In this document: positions 7,192 to 15,035 of the stretch, in pieces | Position numbering within the stretch: the first letter of the stretch is position 1 | Layout: the number at the start of each line of letters is the position of its first letter | Assembly: GCA_020025175.1 (NCBI GenBank) | Contig: JAHHSM010000025.1 | Coordinates: 1 to 20,159 of the forward strand | Length of the DNA: 20,159 nucleotides | Direction: 5' to 3' | DNA from: Oscillospiraceae bacterium | Lineage (GTDB): Bacteria > Bacillota > Clostridia > Oscillospirales > Oscillospiraceae | Notes under the pieces: model-generated | Seen by the model: the letters and a program-made list of their open reading frames with translations, nothing else | Told to the model about the DNA's origin: nothing | The model's database searches: none | Translations under genes and position numbers: made by a program

Positions 7192-8868
7192 ATGACAACA
7201 TTTAAGAGCGATATTGAAATTGCACGTGCATGCGAAATGCGTCATATCCGTGATGTGGCGACGGATGCAGGAATTGATGAGGATTTGCTGGAATATTACG
7301 GAAAGTATAAAGCAAAGCTGGATATTACAGCACTGAAGGACACACCTATGAAGGGAAAACTGATTCTGGTTACTGCAATCAATCCGACACCTGCCGGTGA
7401 GGGCAAGACAACAACCAGCGTTGGTTTGGCGGATGGTCTTCGTAAGATCGGCAAAAATGCCATGTTGGCGTTGCGTGAACCATCCCTCGGTCCGGTATTC
7501 GGTGTCAAAGGCGGTGCAGCCGGCGGCGGTTACGCACAGGTCGTTCCCATGGAGGACATCAATCTGCATTTTACCGGTGACTTCCATGCAATTGGTGCAG
7601 CAAATAATCTGCTGGCAGCCATGCTGGATAATCACATTCAGCAGGGCAATGCATTGGGAATTGATGTGAAAAAGATTACATGGAAACGTTGCGTTGATAT
7701 GAACGATCGGCAGTTGCGCAATGTGATTGATGGTCTGGGGGGACGCATGCAGGGTGTGCCCCGTGAGGATGGATTTGATATCACTGTTGCAAGTGAGGTC
7801 ATGGCAATTTTCTGTCTGGCAACCGATTTGGCAGATCTCAAAGAGCGCCTTGGGAAAATTATTGTTGCCTATACCTATGACGATCAGCCTGTTACAGCAC
7901 ATGATTTGAAGGCGGAGGGTGCTATGGCAGCCCTGCTGAAGGATGCAATCAAACCCAATCTGGTACAGACTCTCGAAGGCACACCTGCCATTGTACATGG
8001 CGGTCCTTTTGCAAATATTGCACATGGCTGCAATAGTGTTGAGGCAACAACAACTGCATTAAAGTTGAGTGATTATGTAGTAACAGAGGCTGGTTTTGGT
8101 GCAGATCTGGGTGCACAGAAGTTCTTGGACATCAAATGCCGCCTTGCGGGACTGAAGCCTGATGCTTGCGTGATTGTTGCAACTGTTCGTGCATTGAAGC
8201 ACCACGGCGGCGTTGCAAAGGCAGATCTGAATCAGGAAAATCTGGAGGCATTGAAGAAGGGACTGCCGAACCTGCTCAAGCATGTGGAAAACATGACGAA
8301 AGTATATGGATTGCCTGTTGTAGTTGCAATCAATAAGTTCTATACCGATACTGATGCTGAGTTGAAGCTCATCTCTGATGCCTGCAAGGAATATGGTGTC
8401 AATGTAGCGTTGTCTGATGTTTGGGGCAATGGTGGTGAAGGCGGCAAAGAACTGGCACAGGAAGTTGTTCGCATTGTCGAGGAAGAACCGAATCATTTTA
8501 AATTCTCTTATGCCGACGAGTTGTCTTTGAGAGAAAAAATTGAATCCATTGTCACCAAGATCTATGGCGGTAAGGGCGTAGTTTATGAAAGTGCTGCTGA
8601 CAAAGAATTGACAAAGCTGGAAAAATTAGGGTTTGGTCATATGCCGATTTGCATGGCAAAGACGCAGTATTCTTTGTCAGATGATGCATCTAAACTGGGC
8701 GCACCAAAGGATTTTATAGTAACCGTGAAAAAAGTGAAGGTTTCCGCTGGCGCAGGTTTTGTTGTGGTTCAAACCGGGGATATTATGACGATGCCTGGAC
8801 TGCCGAAAGTTCCTGCGGCTGAAAACATAGATGTAGATGCAGATGGTGTGATCACCGGATTGTTTTAA
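7192..8868 (+). CDS. fhs: Formate-tetrahydrofolate ligase
   Basis: Fhs makes 10-formyl-THF from formate, THF and ATP. It feeds purine and fMet synthesis and, in acetogens, the methyl branch of the Wood-Ljungdahl pathway; nothing here shows the rest of that pathway. The 558-residue length is standard. The P-loop TPAGEGKTT lies at 66-74, followed by family blocks REPSLGPVFGVKGGAAGGG, LHFTGDFHAIGAANNLL and TEAGFGADLGAQKF, and by the C-terminal MPGLPKVPAAENIDVD. The start ATG follows AAAAGGAGAG. It is a single-gene unit between the ZTP riboswitch terminator and a strong 3' terminator. Confidence 0.98.
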   Translation: MTTFKSDIEIARACEMRHIRDVATDAGIDEDLLEYYGKYKAKLDITALKDTPMKGKLILVTAINPTPAGEGKTTTSVGLADGLRKIGKNAMLALREPSLGPVFGVKGGAAGGGYAQVVPMEDINLHFTGDFHAIGAANNLLAAMLDNHIQQGNALGIDVKKITWKRCVDMNDRQLRNVIDGLGGRMQGVPREDGFDITVASEVMAIFCLATDLADLKERLGKIIVAYTYDDQPVTAHDLKAEGAMAALLKDAIKPNLVQTLEGTPAIVHGGPFANIAHGCNSVEATTTALKLSDYVVTEAGFGADLGAQKFLDIKCRLAGLKPDACVIVATVRALKHHGGVAKADLNQENLEALKKGLPNLLKHVENMTKVYGLPVVVAINKFYTDTDAELKLISDACKEYGVNVALSDVWGNGGEGGKELAQEVVRIVEEEPNHFKFSYADELSLREKIESIVTKIYGGKGVVYESAADKELTKLEKLGFGHMPICMAKTQYSLSDDASKLGAPKDFIVTVKKVKVSAGAGFVVVQTGDIMTMPGLPKVPAAENIDVDADGVITGLF

Positions 8869-8886
8869 TTGACTTCATTTACGGAG

Positions 8887-8921
8887 AAAGGACACGATAC
8901 AAAGTGCATCGTGTCCTTTTT
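8887..8921 (+). terminator. Intrinsic terminator of fhs
   Basis: AAAGGACACGAT (8887-8898) pairs with ATCGTGTCCTTT (8908-8919) around a 9-base loop, and the stem runs into five T. It begins 18 bases after the fhs stop. Confidence 0.9.
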
Positions 8922-8930
8922 GGTCAAAAT

Positions 8931-8957
8931 AGGGACGCAGGCAATGCCTGCGTCCCT
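8931..8957. terminator. Long hairpin between convergent fhs and nlpC-type gene
   Basis: AGGGACGCAGGC and its perfect complement flank a 3-base loop (12 bp). On the minus strand it is followed by ATTTTG and ends 27 bases past the stop of the endopeptidase gene; on the plus strand CTTTTT follows a few bases later. It probably ends the minus-strand transcript and may act in both directions. Confidence 0.75.
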
Positions 8958-8984
8958 ATACTTTTTACGATATGTAAGGTAGAA

Positions 8985-9917
8985 TTACTTAATGATACGT
9001 CTTGCGCCGACATAATATTTTGCATAGTATGCCTTGCTCAAACTGTCAATCTTCACACTGCCGCCACCAGAAGAGGCATGAATGAACTGGTTGTTGCCAA
9101 TATAGATACCACCGTGGGAGGCAGCCTTACCGTTGGAACGATTAGGATCGCAGAAGAAGACATAATCACCGGGCTGCAAAGCGGATTTTGCGATAGAAGC
9201 ACCATACCCGCCTAGCATCTGGCTTGTAGCGGTATGAGGCAGATTGACACCGAAATGTTTTCCGATATACATAGTAAAACCGGAGCAGTCAAATCCTTTG
9301 GGAGAAGCACCACCATAAACATAGGGAACGCCCAAATATTGTTTTGCAAAAGAAACGATTTCTGCCCCCTTGGAAGAAGCTGCGGCAGGTGCTGCAGCGG
9401 CAGGACCACGAGAAGACAATGCTTTTTTGGTTACATCCATATAATCGCTGCGGATATAACCGGTTTTACCATCAACAGAAATTTTATACCAACCATTATC
9501 AATACCGATAATGGAGACAACATCACCTTTGTTCAAAACAGTGACTCTTGAGGCCTTTGTGTCAGCCTCGGAGCGAATATTTACGGAGTCGCCAGTAACA
9601 ATACCGTTACCCAGTTTTACATCGCCTTTAGCGGAAAAAGAAACATATTCAGAGGAGAGATACCCAACTTCGCCTTTATAATTGACTTTATACCAACCCT
9701 TGACAGAATCGTCTTCGATAACAACTGTTGCTGCTTTGGGGAGCAAGGTTAAGGAAGCAGAGGATGTGGAGGGCTCAGAGCGGAGCTTCAAGGCAGAGGC
9801 GGTAACAGTACCGTAACCGGTGCTGAGCTCAGCGGCCAATGCGGTGGCAGACATCGTACAAATCAAAAGACCGGTAACAGCCGTTGCCACCAGCATTTTA
9901 GAAGTGGATAAATTCAT
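8985..9917 (-). CDS. Secreted NlpC/P60 cell-wall endopeptidase with two SH3b domains
   Basis: The 310-residue product is a peptidoglycan D,L-endopeptidase by domain order: a Sec signal peptide (hydrophobic core 9-20, likely cleavage after ALA near 28), two SH3b wall-binding repeats (about 34-93 and 103-162, each with a LRSEP/IRSEA motif and a GWYKV/I core), an Ala/Pro-rich linker (about 166-183), and a C-terminal NlpC/P60 domain. The catalytic set is intact: Cys211 in GFDCSGF, His268 in ASHGGIYIG and His280 in FIHASSG. Such enzymes cleave the stem peptide, usually gamma-D-Glu to diamino acid, during growth or separation. The start has AAGGAG upstream. It lies 45 bases behind the 100-residue gene and probably shares its promoter. 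Confidence 0.95.
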   Translation of the reverse strand: MNLSTSKMLVATAVTGLLICTMSATALAAELSTGYGTVTASALKLRSEPSTSSASLTLLPKAATVVIEDDSVKGWYKVNYKGEVGYLSSEYVSFSAKGDVKLGNGIVTGDSVNIRSEADTKASRVTVLNKGDVVSIIGIDNGWYKISVDGKTGYIRSDYMDVTKKALSSRGPAAAAPAAASSKGAEIVSFAKQYLGVPYVYGGASPKGFDCSGFTMYIGKHFGVNLPHTATSQMLGGYGASIAKSALQPGDYVFFCDPNRSNGKAASHGGIYIGNNQFIHASSGGGSVKIDSLSKAYYAKYYVGARRIIK

Positions 9918-9962
9918 TTCAGTTTTTCTCCTTCGTAAAAATCAAATGGTTTGCGGTTATTC

Positions 9963-10265
9963 TTATTTACCGGCCAGAGCACGATCCAGCCAAACGCCTG
10001 CAACATCCATTGCAGCATATAAACTATCTTTTTCGGTTTTCTTTTCAACGCGACGCTTGGAACTCAATGTGGGATCGGTTAGCTGAAGCTGAACGGCGAC
10101 TTTTGTTGCAACGTCGAGATCCTTTTCTTTTTTTGTTTCCAGAACCTGCATCTGGATAATGTATTTATCGGCCATGGAGCCGAAGTAAATCAGATTGTCT
10201 TTTCTGCGAAGGGGATGACCATTATAAATAAGGCCTTCGTTTTTTGTGTTAGTTACTGCGGGCAT
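9963..10265 (-). CDS. Conserved 100-residue protein of unknown function
   Basis: I do not recognise a named domain, but the sequence resembles a small soluble family I associate with Clostridia: NGHPLRRKDNLIYFGSM, then an amphipathic strand region ending QLQLTDPTL, a very basic stretch SSKRRVEKKTEKD, and a final helix YAAMDVAGVWLDRAL. There is no signal peptide, membrane segment or cysteine. The mixed strand/helix pattern with charged surfaces suggests a compact cytoplasmic protein. It is the first gene behind a near-consensus promoter and lies upstream of the NlpC/P60 endopeptidase with a 45-base gap, so the two are probably co-transcribed. Codon use resembles that of its neighbours. Confidence 0.8.
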   Translation of the reverse strand: MPAVTNTKNEGLIYNGHPLRRKDNLIYFGSMADKYIIQMQVLETKKEKDLDVATKVAVQLQLTDPTLSSKRRVEKKTEKDSLYAAMDVAGVWLDRALAGK

Positions 10266-10294
10266 GACAACACCTCTCTAAAGTTTGTAACCGA

Positions 10295-10323
10295 ATTGTA
10301 ACAGAATTTTACCGGTTTGTCAA
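10295..10323 (-). promoter_or_regulatory. Sigma-A promoter of the 100-residue protein and endopeptidase
   Basis: The minus strand carries TTGACA (10318-10323), a 17-base spacer and TACAAT (10295-10300), matching at 6 and 5 of 6 positions. Transcription should start near 10288, about 23 bases before the ATG. The AT-rich stretch from 10324 to 10500 shows no gene. Confidence 0.85.
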
Positions 10324-10501
10324 CAAAAAGGATAAAAAAACTCAAATGGATATTTCGGTAAAAATGGTATAAAAAGGGTAATTCTACTTTATTATATTAA
10401 AAAATTAAACTTTTTATATCATTTTTATAGAAAATTTGGTTTTACAAAAGAGAGGAACAGAAATAAAAAAATGTTGCTAAGTTGATACCGGTATTCAAAT
10501 A

Positions 10502-10537
10502 AAAAGTTCCCCTGTCAAATTTGACAGGGGAACTTTT
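10502..10537 (-). terminator. Intrinsic terminator of ireB
   Basis: A 36-base perfect palindrome (arms AAAAGTTCCCCTGTCAAA) begins 10 bases past the ireB stop. On the minus strand the stem ends in TTTTTATTT, giving a strong terminator. Confidence 0.9.
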
Positions 10538-10547
10538 GTAAAAAACA

Positions 10548-10793
10548 TTACTGCTGAAGATAGCTTTTTACCAGTACCTGCAACAATTCGTCACGGTCAA
10601 GCTTGCGAATCAGTGTGCGTGCATGATTATGATTGGTAATATAAGTCGGATCTTCAGAAAGGATATATCCTACGATTTGGTTGATTGGATTATAACCCTT
10701 TTCCTTCAGGGCATGATAGACGGTTGTCATAATTTCTTTTATCTCAGCATCTTTTTCCTGATCGATGTTAAACTGCCGTGTCAAATCTACCAT
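10548..10793 (-). CDS. ireB: IreB-family regulatory phosphoprotein (UPF0297, YrzL)
   Basis: The 81-residue protein matches the UPF0297/IreB family along its length: an N-terminal TRQFNID segment, EIKEIMTTVYHALKEKGYNP, then NQIVGYILSEDPTYITNHN and ARTLIRKLDRDELLQVLVKSYL. In Enterococcus IreB is phosphorylated by the PASTA kinase IreK and dampens cephalosporin resistance; elsewhere the role is unclear. The N-terminal region keeps one threonine (Thr5), where I recall two phosphorylated threonines in the enterococcal protein. The gene is usually grouped with ruvX and yrzB; here it stands alone between pheT and the endopeptidase unit, with its own promoter and terminator. Confidence 0.93.
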   Translation of the reverse strand: MVDLTRQFNIDQEKDAEIKEIMTTVYHALKEKGYNPINQIVGYILSEDPTYITNHNHARTLIRKLDRDELLQVLVKSYLQQ

Positions 10794-10844
10794 TATGGAT
10801 TCCGCCTTTCTATGGATTTGAACAATCCTTCACTATATTGCACT

Positions 10845-10873
10845 ATTATACACGCTTTACGTAAGACTGTCAA
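10845..10873 (-). promoter_or_regulatory. Perfect consensus sigma-A promoter of ireB
   Basis: TTGACA (10868-10873) and TATAAT (10845-10850) on the minus strand are 17 bases apart, matching consensus at all 12 positions. The start should lie near 10838, about 45 bases before the ireB ATG. Confidence 0.92.
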
Positions 10874-10926
10874 AGGATTTTCAGCTTCTTTTACACAAAA
10901 TACATACTTTTCAATTGTACATATTT

Positions 10927-13614
10927 TTACCGCAAAGTTGCACCCATTTTTTCCTGAAGAGTAGCCAGAATACGCTGTACATCCTCATCGGCCTCTTCAG
11001 CAGTCAAGCTGCGGTCATCTGAACGAAGAACCAGGTTAAAGGCAACGCTCTTTTTACCGCTGTCAACACCTTTGCCGCGGTAAATGTCAAAAAGAGTACA
11101 ATCTTTCAATAAGCCTTTTGCGCCGGAACGGATGCATGCTTCCAACGCACCGACAGTAATGCTTTCATCGCAGACGACAGCGATATCGCGCGTGACAGAG
11201 GGGAACTTAGGCAGGGGAACGTATTGTGGGTCGTTGCCATGTGCATCTGCCAATGCATCCAGGCTCAGTTCTGCACAATAAAATTCGCCGTCTACACCGT
11301 AATTATGCGCAACCAGAGGATGAATCTGACCAAATACGCCGATATACTGTGTGCCAACCCATACTGCAGCGCAGCGGCCGGGATGATAGGAGGGATTGTC
11401 ACTGCATGCTTCAAAACGAATATCTTCAGCACGGATCTCAGCCAAAATAGCTTCCACGGTACCCTTCATAGCGAAGAAATCCATATTTGGACCATATGCG
11501 CCAAGGGACAGGACTTTACGTTCTATTGCCAGACCATCTTCCCCACCGAGGGCATAGGTGCGACCGATTTCATAGAGTTGTGCACTCTTATTGCGATAGT
11601 TGTAGTTACGGGTCAGCACTTCCAGCATGGAAGGAAGGATGGTTGTACGCATAATAGAAGTATCTTCACCCAGAGGGTTCAGAATCTTGAAACTATTGCG
11701 GCGTGGATCATCAGCTGACCAGCGAATTTTATCATAGTAAGAGGGAGAGATGAAGGAATAGGTAATAATTTCATCGTATCCGCAGGTGCGGCACACAGTG
11801 CCGAGATTGCGCTCCAGCTGCTGAGACTTCGAATAACCGCCCAAAGTGGTTTGACCGCGCATCAGTGTACAGGGAATATTATTGTAACCATAAAAACGCG
11901 CGACTTCTTCAGCCAGATCTGCCATTTCTTTGACATCACCACGCCAAGAGGGAATGGTCACGTTGTCACCATCTATCTGGAAGTCCAGCTTTTTGAGGAT
12001 GCTGACCATGTCATCTTCGCTGACATTGGTGCCGAGCAGTGCATTGATTTTCTGAGGCTCCAGCTTCAAAACGGTGGGGTTAGGGGCATAATTAAGAATA
12101 TCGATCACACCGTCCACAACTTCGCCTGCGCCCAGCAGTTCGACCAGTTCGCAAGCACGATTGACAGCAGGCAGTGTGTTGAGAATATCAAGACCCTTTT
12201 CGAATTTTGCCGAGGCTTCGGTACGCATACCCAAAGCCAGAGCGCCTTTGCGGATGCAAGTGCCGTTAAAGTTTGCGGATTCAAAAACAACATCGGCGGT
12301 ATCTGTCACGATTTCGGAGTTTTCGCCGCCCATAATACCCGCAAGACCTACGGCGCGGGTATCATCTGCAATCACAAGATGATCGGCGTTCAGCTTGCGG
12401 ACAACGCCGTCCAATGTAGTCAGCTCTTCGCCTGCTTCAGCACGGCGGACAATAATCCTGCCGCCCTTGACATAACGGTAGTCGAACGCATGCATGGGCT
12501 GACCATACTCCAGCATGACATAGTTTGTAATATCAACAATATTGTTGATAGGACGCACGCCCATGCTGCGCAGACGCTCACGCATCCATTTGGGAGAGGG
12601 GCCGATTTTTACATTACGCACCATACGTGCAGTATAGCGAGGGCACAGATCGGATGCGGGCGTTTCAACATCCAGCAGCTTGAATAAATCGCCCTCCGCG
12701 CCGCCTTTCACTTCGGGTGTGTGCAGGTGCAGCTCGGTATGAAAAGTAGCTGCTGCCTCGCGTGCAAGACCGATCATGCTCAGGCAGTCAGGACGGTTGG
12801 GGGTAATTTCAAATTCCACCACATGGTCGTCTGCATTGATGATGGGTTTTATGTCATCACCTGCCCTGCATTCTTCATTCAGCAGGAAAATGCCGTCGGG
12901 AATGCAGTGGGGGAATTCCGCCTGCTCAGCATGCAGATCGGCCAAAGTGCAGATACTTTCACTCTGGGTATTGTATGCAACCAAATCATCCTCATGCAGA
13001 TTTTGACAAGGGGAGTCGATCATTGCGGTGGCATCGCCGATATCCAATACGACATGGTAAAGGCCGTAAGAAATTACAGCAGATTCCAATACCTTGCCGC
13101 AGACCACGGGACCAAACATTTTATGGCCGGGCTGAATGTCAACAGGGATGGATGGCTTTTCGGGGTTCAGCGCTTTGTAGTCGTTCAGTAGTGCGGCTGC
13201 GGTAATTGCGGCATAGGGAAAATCACGCTCATCCAACCCCAGCTCAGAAAGGCCGCAAAGCATACCGTTGGAAGCCACACCACGCAGTTTGCCTTTTTCA
13301 ATTTTTACACCGCCGGGCAGTGTGGATTTATGCTTTGCTACGGGAACCATATCACCTACATGCACATTCCATGCGCCGGTGACGATTTGAATGGGTTCTT
13401 CCTCGCCAATGTTGATTTGGCAGATCCACATATGGTCGCTGTCGGGGTGATGCTCCATAGAAACGATCTGACCGACAACCACATTGGAGATTTCAGCACC
13501 GAGATCCTCGGTGACCTCTACTTTGGAACCGGACAAGGTCATTGCCTCTGCAAATTCTTTATCGGAGGCAGTCACAGTTACAAACTCATTGAGCCATTTT
13601 CTGCTAAGATTCAT
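10927..13614 (-). CDS. pheT: Phenylalanine-tRNA ligase beta subunit, with an extra inserted domain
   Basis: PheT forms the (alpha-beta)2 PheRS with PheS and contributes tRNA binding and editing. Visible are the N-terminal tRNA-binding OB fold (about 40-150, with HHPDSDHM and NGMLC at 116-120), EITPNRPDCLSMIG near 269-282, the B3/B4 editing region, the B5 domain, a catalytic-like core (YGYNNIPCTL onward) and the C-terminal anticodon-binding fold ending RSDDRSLTAEEADEDV. At 895 residues it exceeds the usual size of about 800. The extra residues lie roughly at 131-233, between NGMLC and the PDGIFLL segment, where family members normally have about 30 residues. Start ATG follows GAGAGGAG; the gene begins 18 bases after pheS. 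I see no clear terminator after it. Confidence 0.97.
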   Translation of the reverse strand: MNLSRKWLNEFVTVTASDKEFAEAMTLSGSKVEVTEDLGAEISNVVVGQIVSMEHHPDSDHMWICQINIGEEEPIQIVTGAWNVHVGDMVPVAKHKSTLPGGVKIEKGKLRGVASNGMLCGLSELGLDERDFPYAAITAAALLNDYKALNPEKPSIPVDIQPGHKMFGPVVCGKVLESAVISYGLYHVVLDIGDATAMIDSPCQNLHEDDLVAYNTQSESICTLADLHAEQAEFPHCIPDGIFLLNEECRAGDDIKPIINADDHVVEFEITPNRPDCLSMIGLAREAAATFHTELHLHTPEVKGGAEGDLFKLLDVETPASDLCPRYTARMVRNVKIGPSPKWMRERLRSMGVRPINNIVDITNYVMLEYGQPMHAFDYRYVKGGRIIVRRAEAGEELTTLDGVVRKLNADHLVIADDTRAVGLAGIMGGENSEIVTDTADVVFESANFNGTCIRKGALALGMRTEASAKFEKGLDILNTLPAVNRACELVELLGAGEVVDGVIDILNYAPNPTVLKLEPQKINALLGTNVSEDDMVSILKKLDFQIDGDNVTIPSWRGDVKEMADLAEEVARFYGYNNIPCTLMRGQTTLGGYSKSQQLERNLGTVCRTCGYDEIITYSFISPSYYDKIRWSADDPRRNSFKILNPLGEDTSIMRTTILPSMLEVLTRNYNYRNKSAQLYEIGRTYALGGEDGLAIERKVLSLGAYGPNMDFFAMKGTVEAILAEIRAEDIRFEACSDNPSYHPGRCAAVWVGTQYIGVFGQIHPLVAHNYGVDGEFYCAELSLDALADAHGNDPQYVPLPKFPSVTRDIAVVCDESITVGALEACIRSGAKGLLKDCTLFDIYRGKGVDSGKKSVAFNLVLRSDDRSLTAEEADEDVQRILATLQEKMGATLR

Positions 13615-13632
13615 TGTTCCTACACTCCTCTC

Positions 13633-14658
13633 TTAAAACTGTTCCAAGAACCGAACATCGTTTTCAAAAATCAAACGTAAGTCTGCGATTTTAAAGCGGC
13701 CCATTGCCATACGCTCCAGCCCCATACCGAATGCCCAACCGGAATACACGTCGGGATCAATACCGGCCATGCGCAGGACGTTGGGATGAATCATGCCGGC
13801 ACCTAAAACCTCAATCCAACCCTCGCCTTTGCAGGTGGGGCAGCCTTTGCCGCCGCATTTATGGCACTGGATGTCCATTTCACAGGAAGGCTCAGTGAAT
13901 GGAAAATGGTGAGGGCGGAAACGGGTCACTGTACCTTCACCGTACAGCTTTTCGATAACGGTGTTCAAAGTACCCTTTAAATCTGACATGGTGATGCCTT
14001 TGTCAATGACCATGCCTTCCACCTGATGGAACATGGGGGAGTGGGTTGCATCCACTTCATCCTTACGATACACGCGACCGGGTGCGATAATGCGGATAGG
14101 CAGCTCCATGCTGTCCATAGCACGCACCTGCATGGGGGAAGTTTGGGAGCGGAGCATGACGCGGCTGTCTTCATCAAAATAAAAGGTATCCGACCAGTCA
14201 CGGGAGGGATGTCCTTCTTCTGCATTCAAGCGGTCAAAATTTAGCGCAGCAAGTTCGACCTCGGGACCATCCAGAACAGTGAACCCCATACCGATAAAGA
14301 TATCCTTGATTTCATCCAAAGCAATGTACATGGGGTGCTTGTGACCGATTTTCTGGACAGCACCGGGGATGGTGACATCGATGGTTTCAGCTTTCAGCCT
14401 TTCCTGAAGCGCAATTTCTTCCATCTTTTTTCCCGTTTCCTCCAGGGCAGCCTCCAGAGCACTGCGCACTTCATTTGCCAGCTGACCCATAGCGGGGCGC
14501 TCTTCAGCAGAGAGCTTGCCCATCTGCTTGAGGACGGCTGTCAGTTCACCTTTTTTGCCCAGATACTGAATGCGCAGGGCATCCAGTTCAGCAGAAGTTT
14601 TGGCGCCTTCAAAGGCGGCCAAAGCTTCGCTGCGGATCTTTGCCAATTGTTCTTTCAT
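13633..14658 (-). CDS. pheS: Phenylalanine-tRNA ligase alpha subunit
   Basis: PheS is the catalytic subunit that activates Phe and charges tRNA-Phe. The 341-residue product has an N-terminal coiled-coil arm (1-90), class II motif 2 around GRVYRKDEVDATHSPMFHQ (194-212), and motif 3 GMGLERMAMGRF (311-322). A four-cysteine knuckle, CHKCGGKGCPTC (Cys265, 268, 273, 276), followed by GWIEVLGAGMIHPNVL, is of the kind I know from Bacillota. It ends with the family tail FENDVRFLEQF. It is the first gene after the T-box leader and leads pheT by 18 bases. Confidence 0.98.
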   Translation of the reverse strand: MKEQLAKIRSEALAAFEGAKTSAELDALRIQYLGKKGELTAVLKQMGKLSAEERPAMGQLANEVRSALEAALEETGKKMEEIALQERLKAETIDVTIPGAVQKIGHKHPMYIALDEIKDIFIGMGFTVLDGPEVELAALNFDRLNAEEGHPSRDWSDTFYFDEDSRVMLRSQTSPMQVRAMDSMELPIRIIAPGRVYRKDEVDATHSPMFHQVEGMVIDKGITMSDLKGTLNTVIEKLYGEGTVTRFRPHHFPFTEPSCEMDIQCHKCGGKGCPTCKGEGWIEVLGAGMIHPNVLRMAGIDPDVYSGWAFGMGLERMAMGRFKIADLRLIFENDVRFLEQF

Positions 14659-14710
14659 CTTACAAAACTCCTTTTGTTGGAAGTAATTTATAAAAGGTAA
14701 AAAAATAAAA

Positions 14711-14742
14711 AAACCCCTTCATCCCTTATTTGGGACGAAAGG
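14711..14742 (-). terminator. T-box regulated terminator
   Basis: On the minus strand CCTTTCGTCCC pairs with GGGATGAAGG (one bulge, one G-U), followed by GGTTTTTTTATTTTTTT. It competes with the antiterminator that contains the T-box sequence just upstream. Confidence 0.9.
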
Positions 14743-14944
14743 CAAACCTTCCGCGGTACCACCCGCATTTCTGCATAATCGCGCAGACACTCTGCCCCTG
14801 ATAACGGAGGGTTACCCGTCCTGCTCTCACAGGCTGCTCCCGGGCGAACTAAGCGACACGTATCGAAACAGTTTTCAGCCGATGACTGTTTCTCTCTTGG
14901 ATACGAAAACTCACTATATTCCCGTTCATAGCTGATAACAAACA
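14711..14944 (-). promoter_or_regulatory. T-box riboswitch leader of pheST (tRNA-Phe)
   Basis: The minus strand carries the T-box core GGGTGGTACCGCGG (within 14749-14764), whose UGGU bulge complements the ACCA end of uncharged tRNA. Stem I shows AGAGAG (14892-14897), the distal GGCTG (14876-14880), and the helix CGTATC/GATACG. The 3' side of the specifier loop reads TTAGTTCGCCC, with the Phe codon TTC at 14846-14848 followed by a purine. The terminator follows. By the known mechanism, uncharged tRNA-Phe stabilises the antiterminator and raises pheST expression. The specifier position is my manual fold; the T-box class is certain. Confidence 0.95.
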
Positions 14945-14950
14945 ATTTTA

Positions 14951-14979
14951 TTTATACCACAAAAAAGATTGAAATGCAA
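14951..14979 (-). promoter_or_regulatory. Promoter of the T-box-pheST transcript
   Basis: The minus strand has TTGCAT (14974-14979), a 17-base spacer and TATAAA (14951-14956). The predicted start near 14944 leaves a leader of about 285 bases, normal for a T-box. Its -35 box abuts that of the opposite promoter for the nnrE gene. Confidence 0.7.
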
Positions 14980-14998
14980 GGGGAAAAGGGAGTAAAAT
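14969..14998 (+). promoter_or_regulatory. Candidate promoter of the nnrE/nnrD fusion gene
   Basis: TTGAAA (14969-14974) and TAAAAT (14993-14998) are 18 bases apart, matching 4 and 5 of 6. The start near 15005 would leave out the ATG at 14997, supporting the GTG start at 15036. It is divergent from the pheST promoter, and the two -35 regions overlap or touch. Confidence 0.5.
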
Positions 14999-15035
14999 GG
15001 GGCTGAACAAGAAGAATATGTTGGGAGGGACAACT

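Noticed and set aside
7036..8025. 329-codon open frame antisense to fhs
   Set aside because: It lies fully opposite a well-conserved gene and its riboswitch; the product is Cys/His-rich with no domain, as expected of an antisense shadow.
10324..10500. AT-rich gap as a replication origin or hidden RNA gene
   Set aside because: I find no DnaA-box cluster, promoter-hairpin pair or conserved RNA motif; it looks like plain AT-rich intergenic DNA.
11851..12687. 278-codon open frame antisense to pheT
   Set aside because: Shadow of pheT; low-complexity His/Cys/Thr composition and no ribosome site.
14688..14945. 85-codon minus-strand frame within the T-box leader
   Set aside because: It spans conserved RNA elements (AGAGAG, T-box core, terminator), whose conservation explains the sequence; it is not a credible leader peptide.
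14997..15035. ATG at 14997 as the start of the nnr gene
   Set aside because: It falls in a likely -10 box, and the GTG at 15036 has a better ribosome site and gives the family's normal N-terminus.
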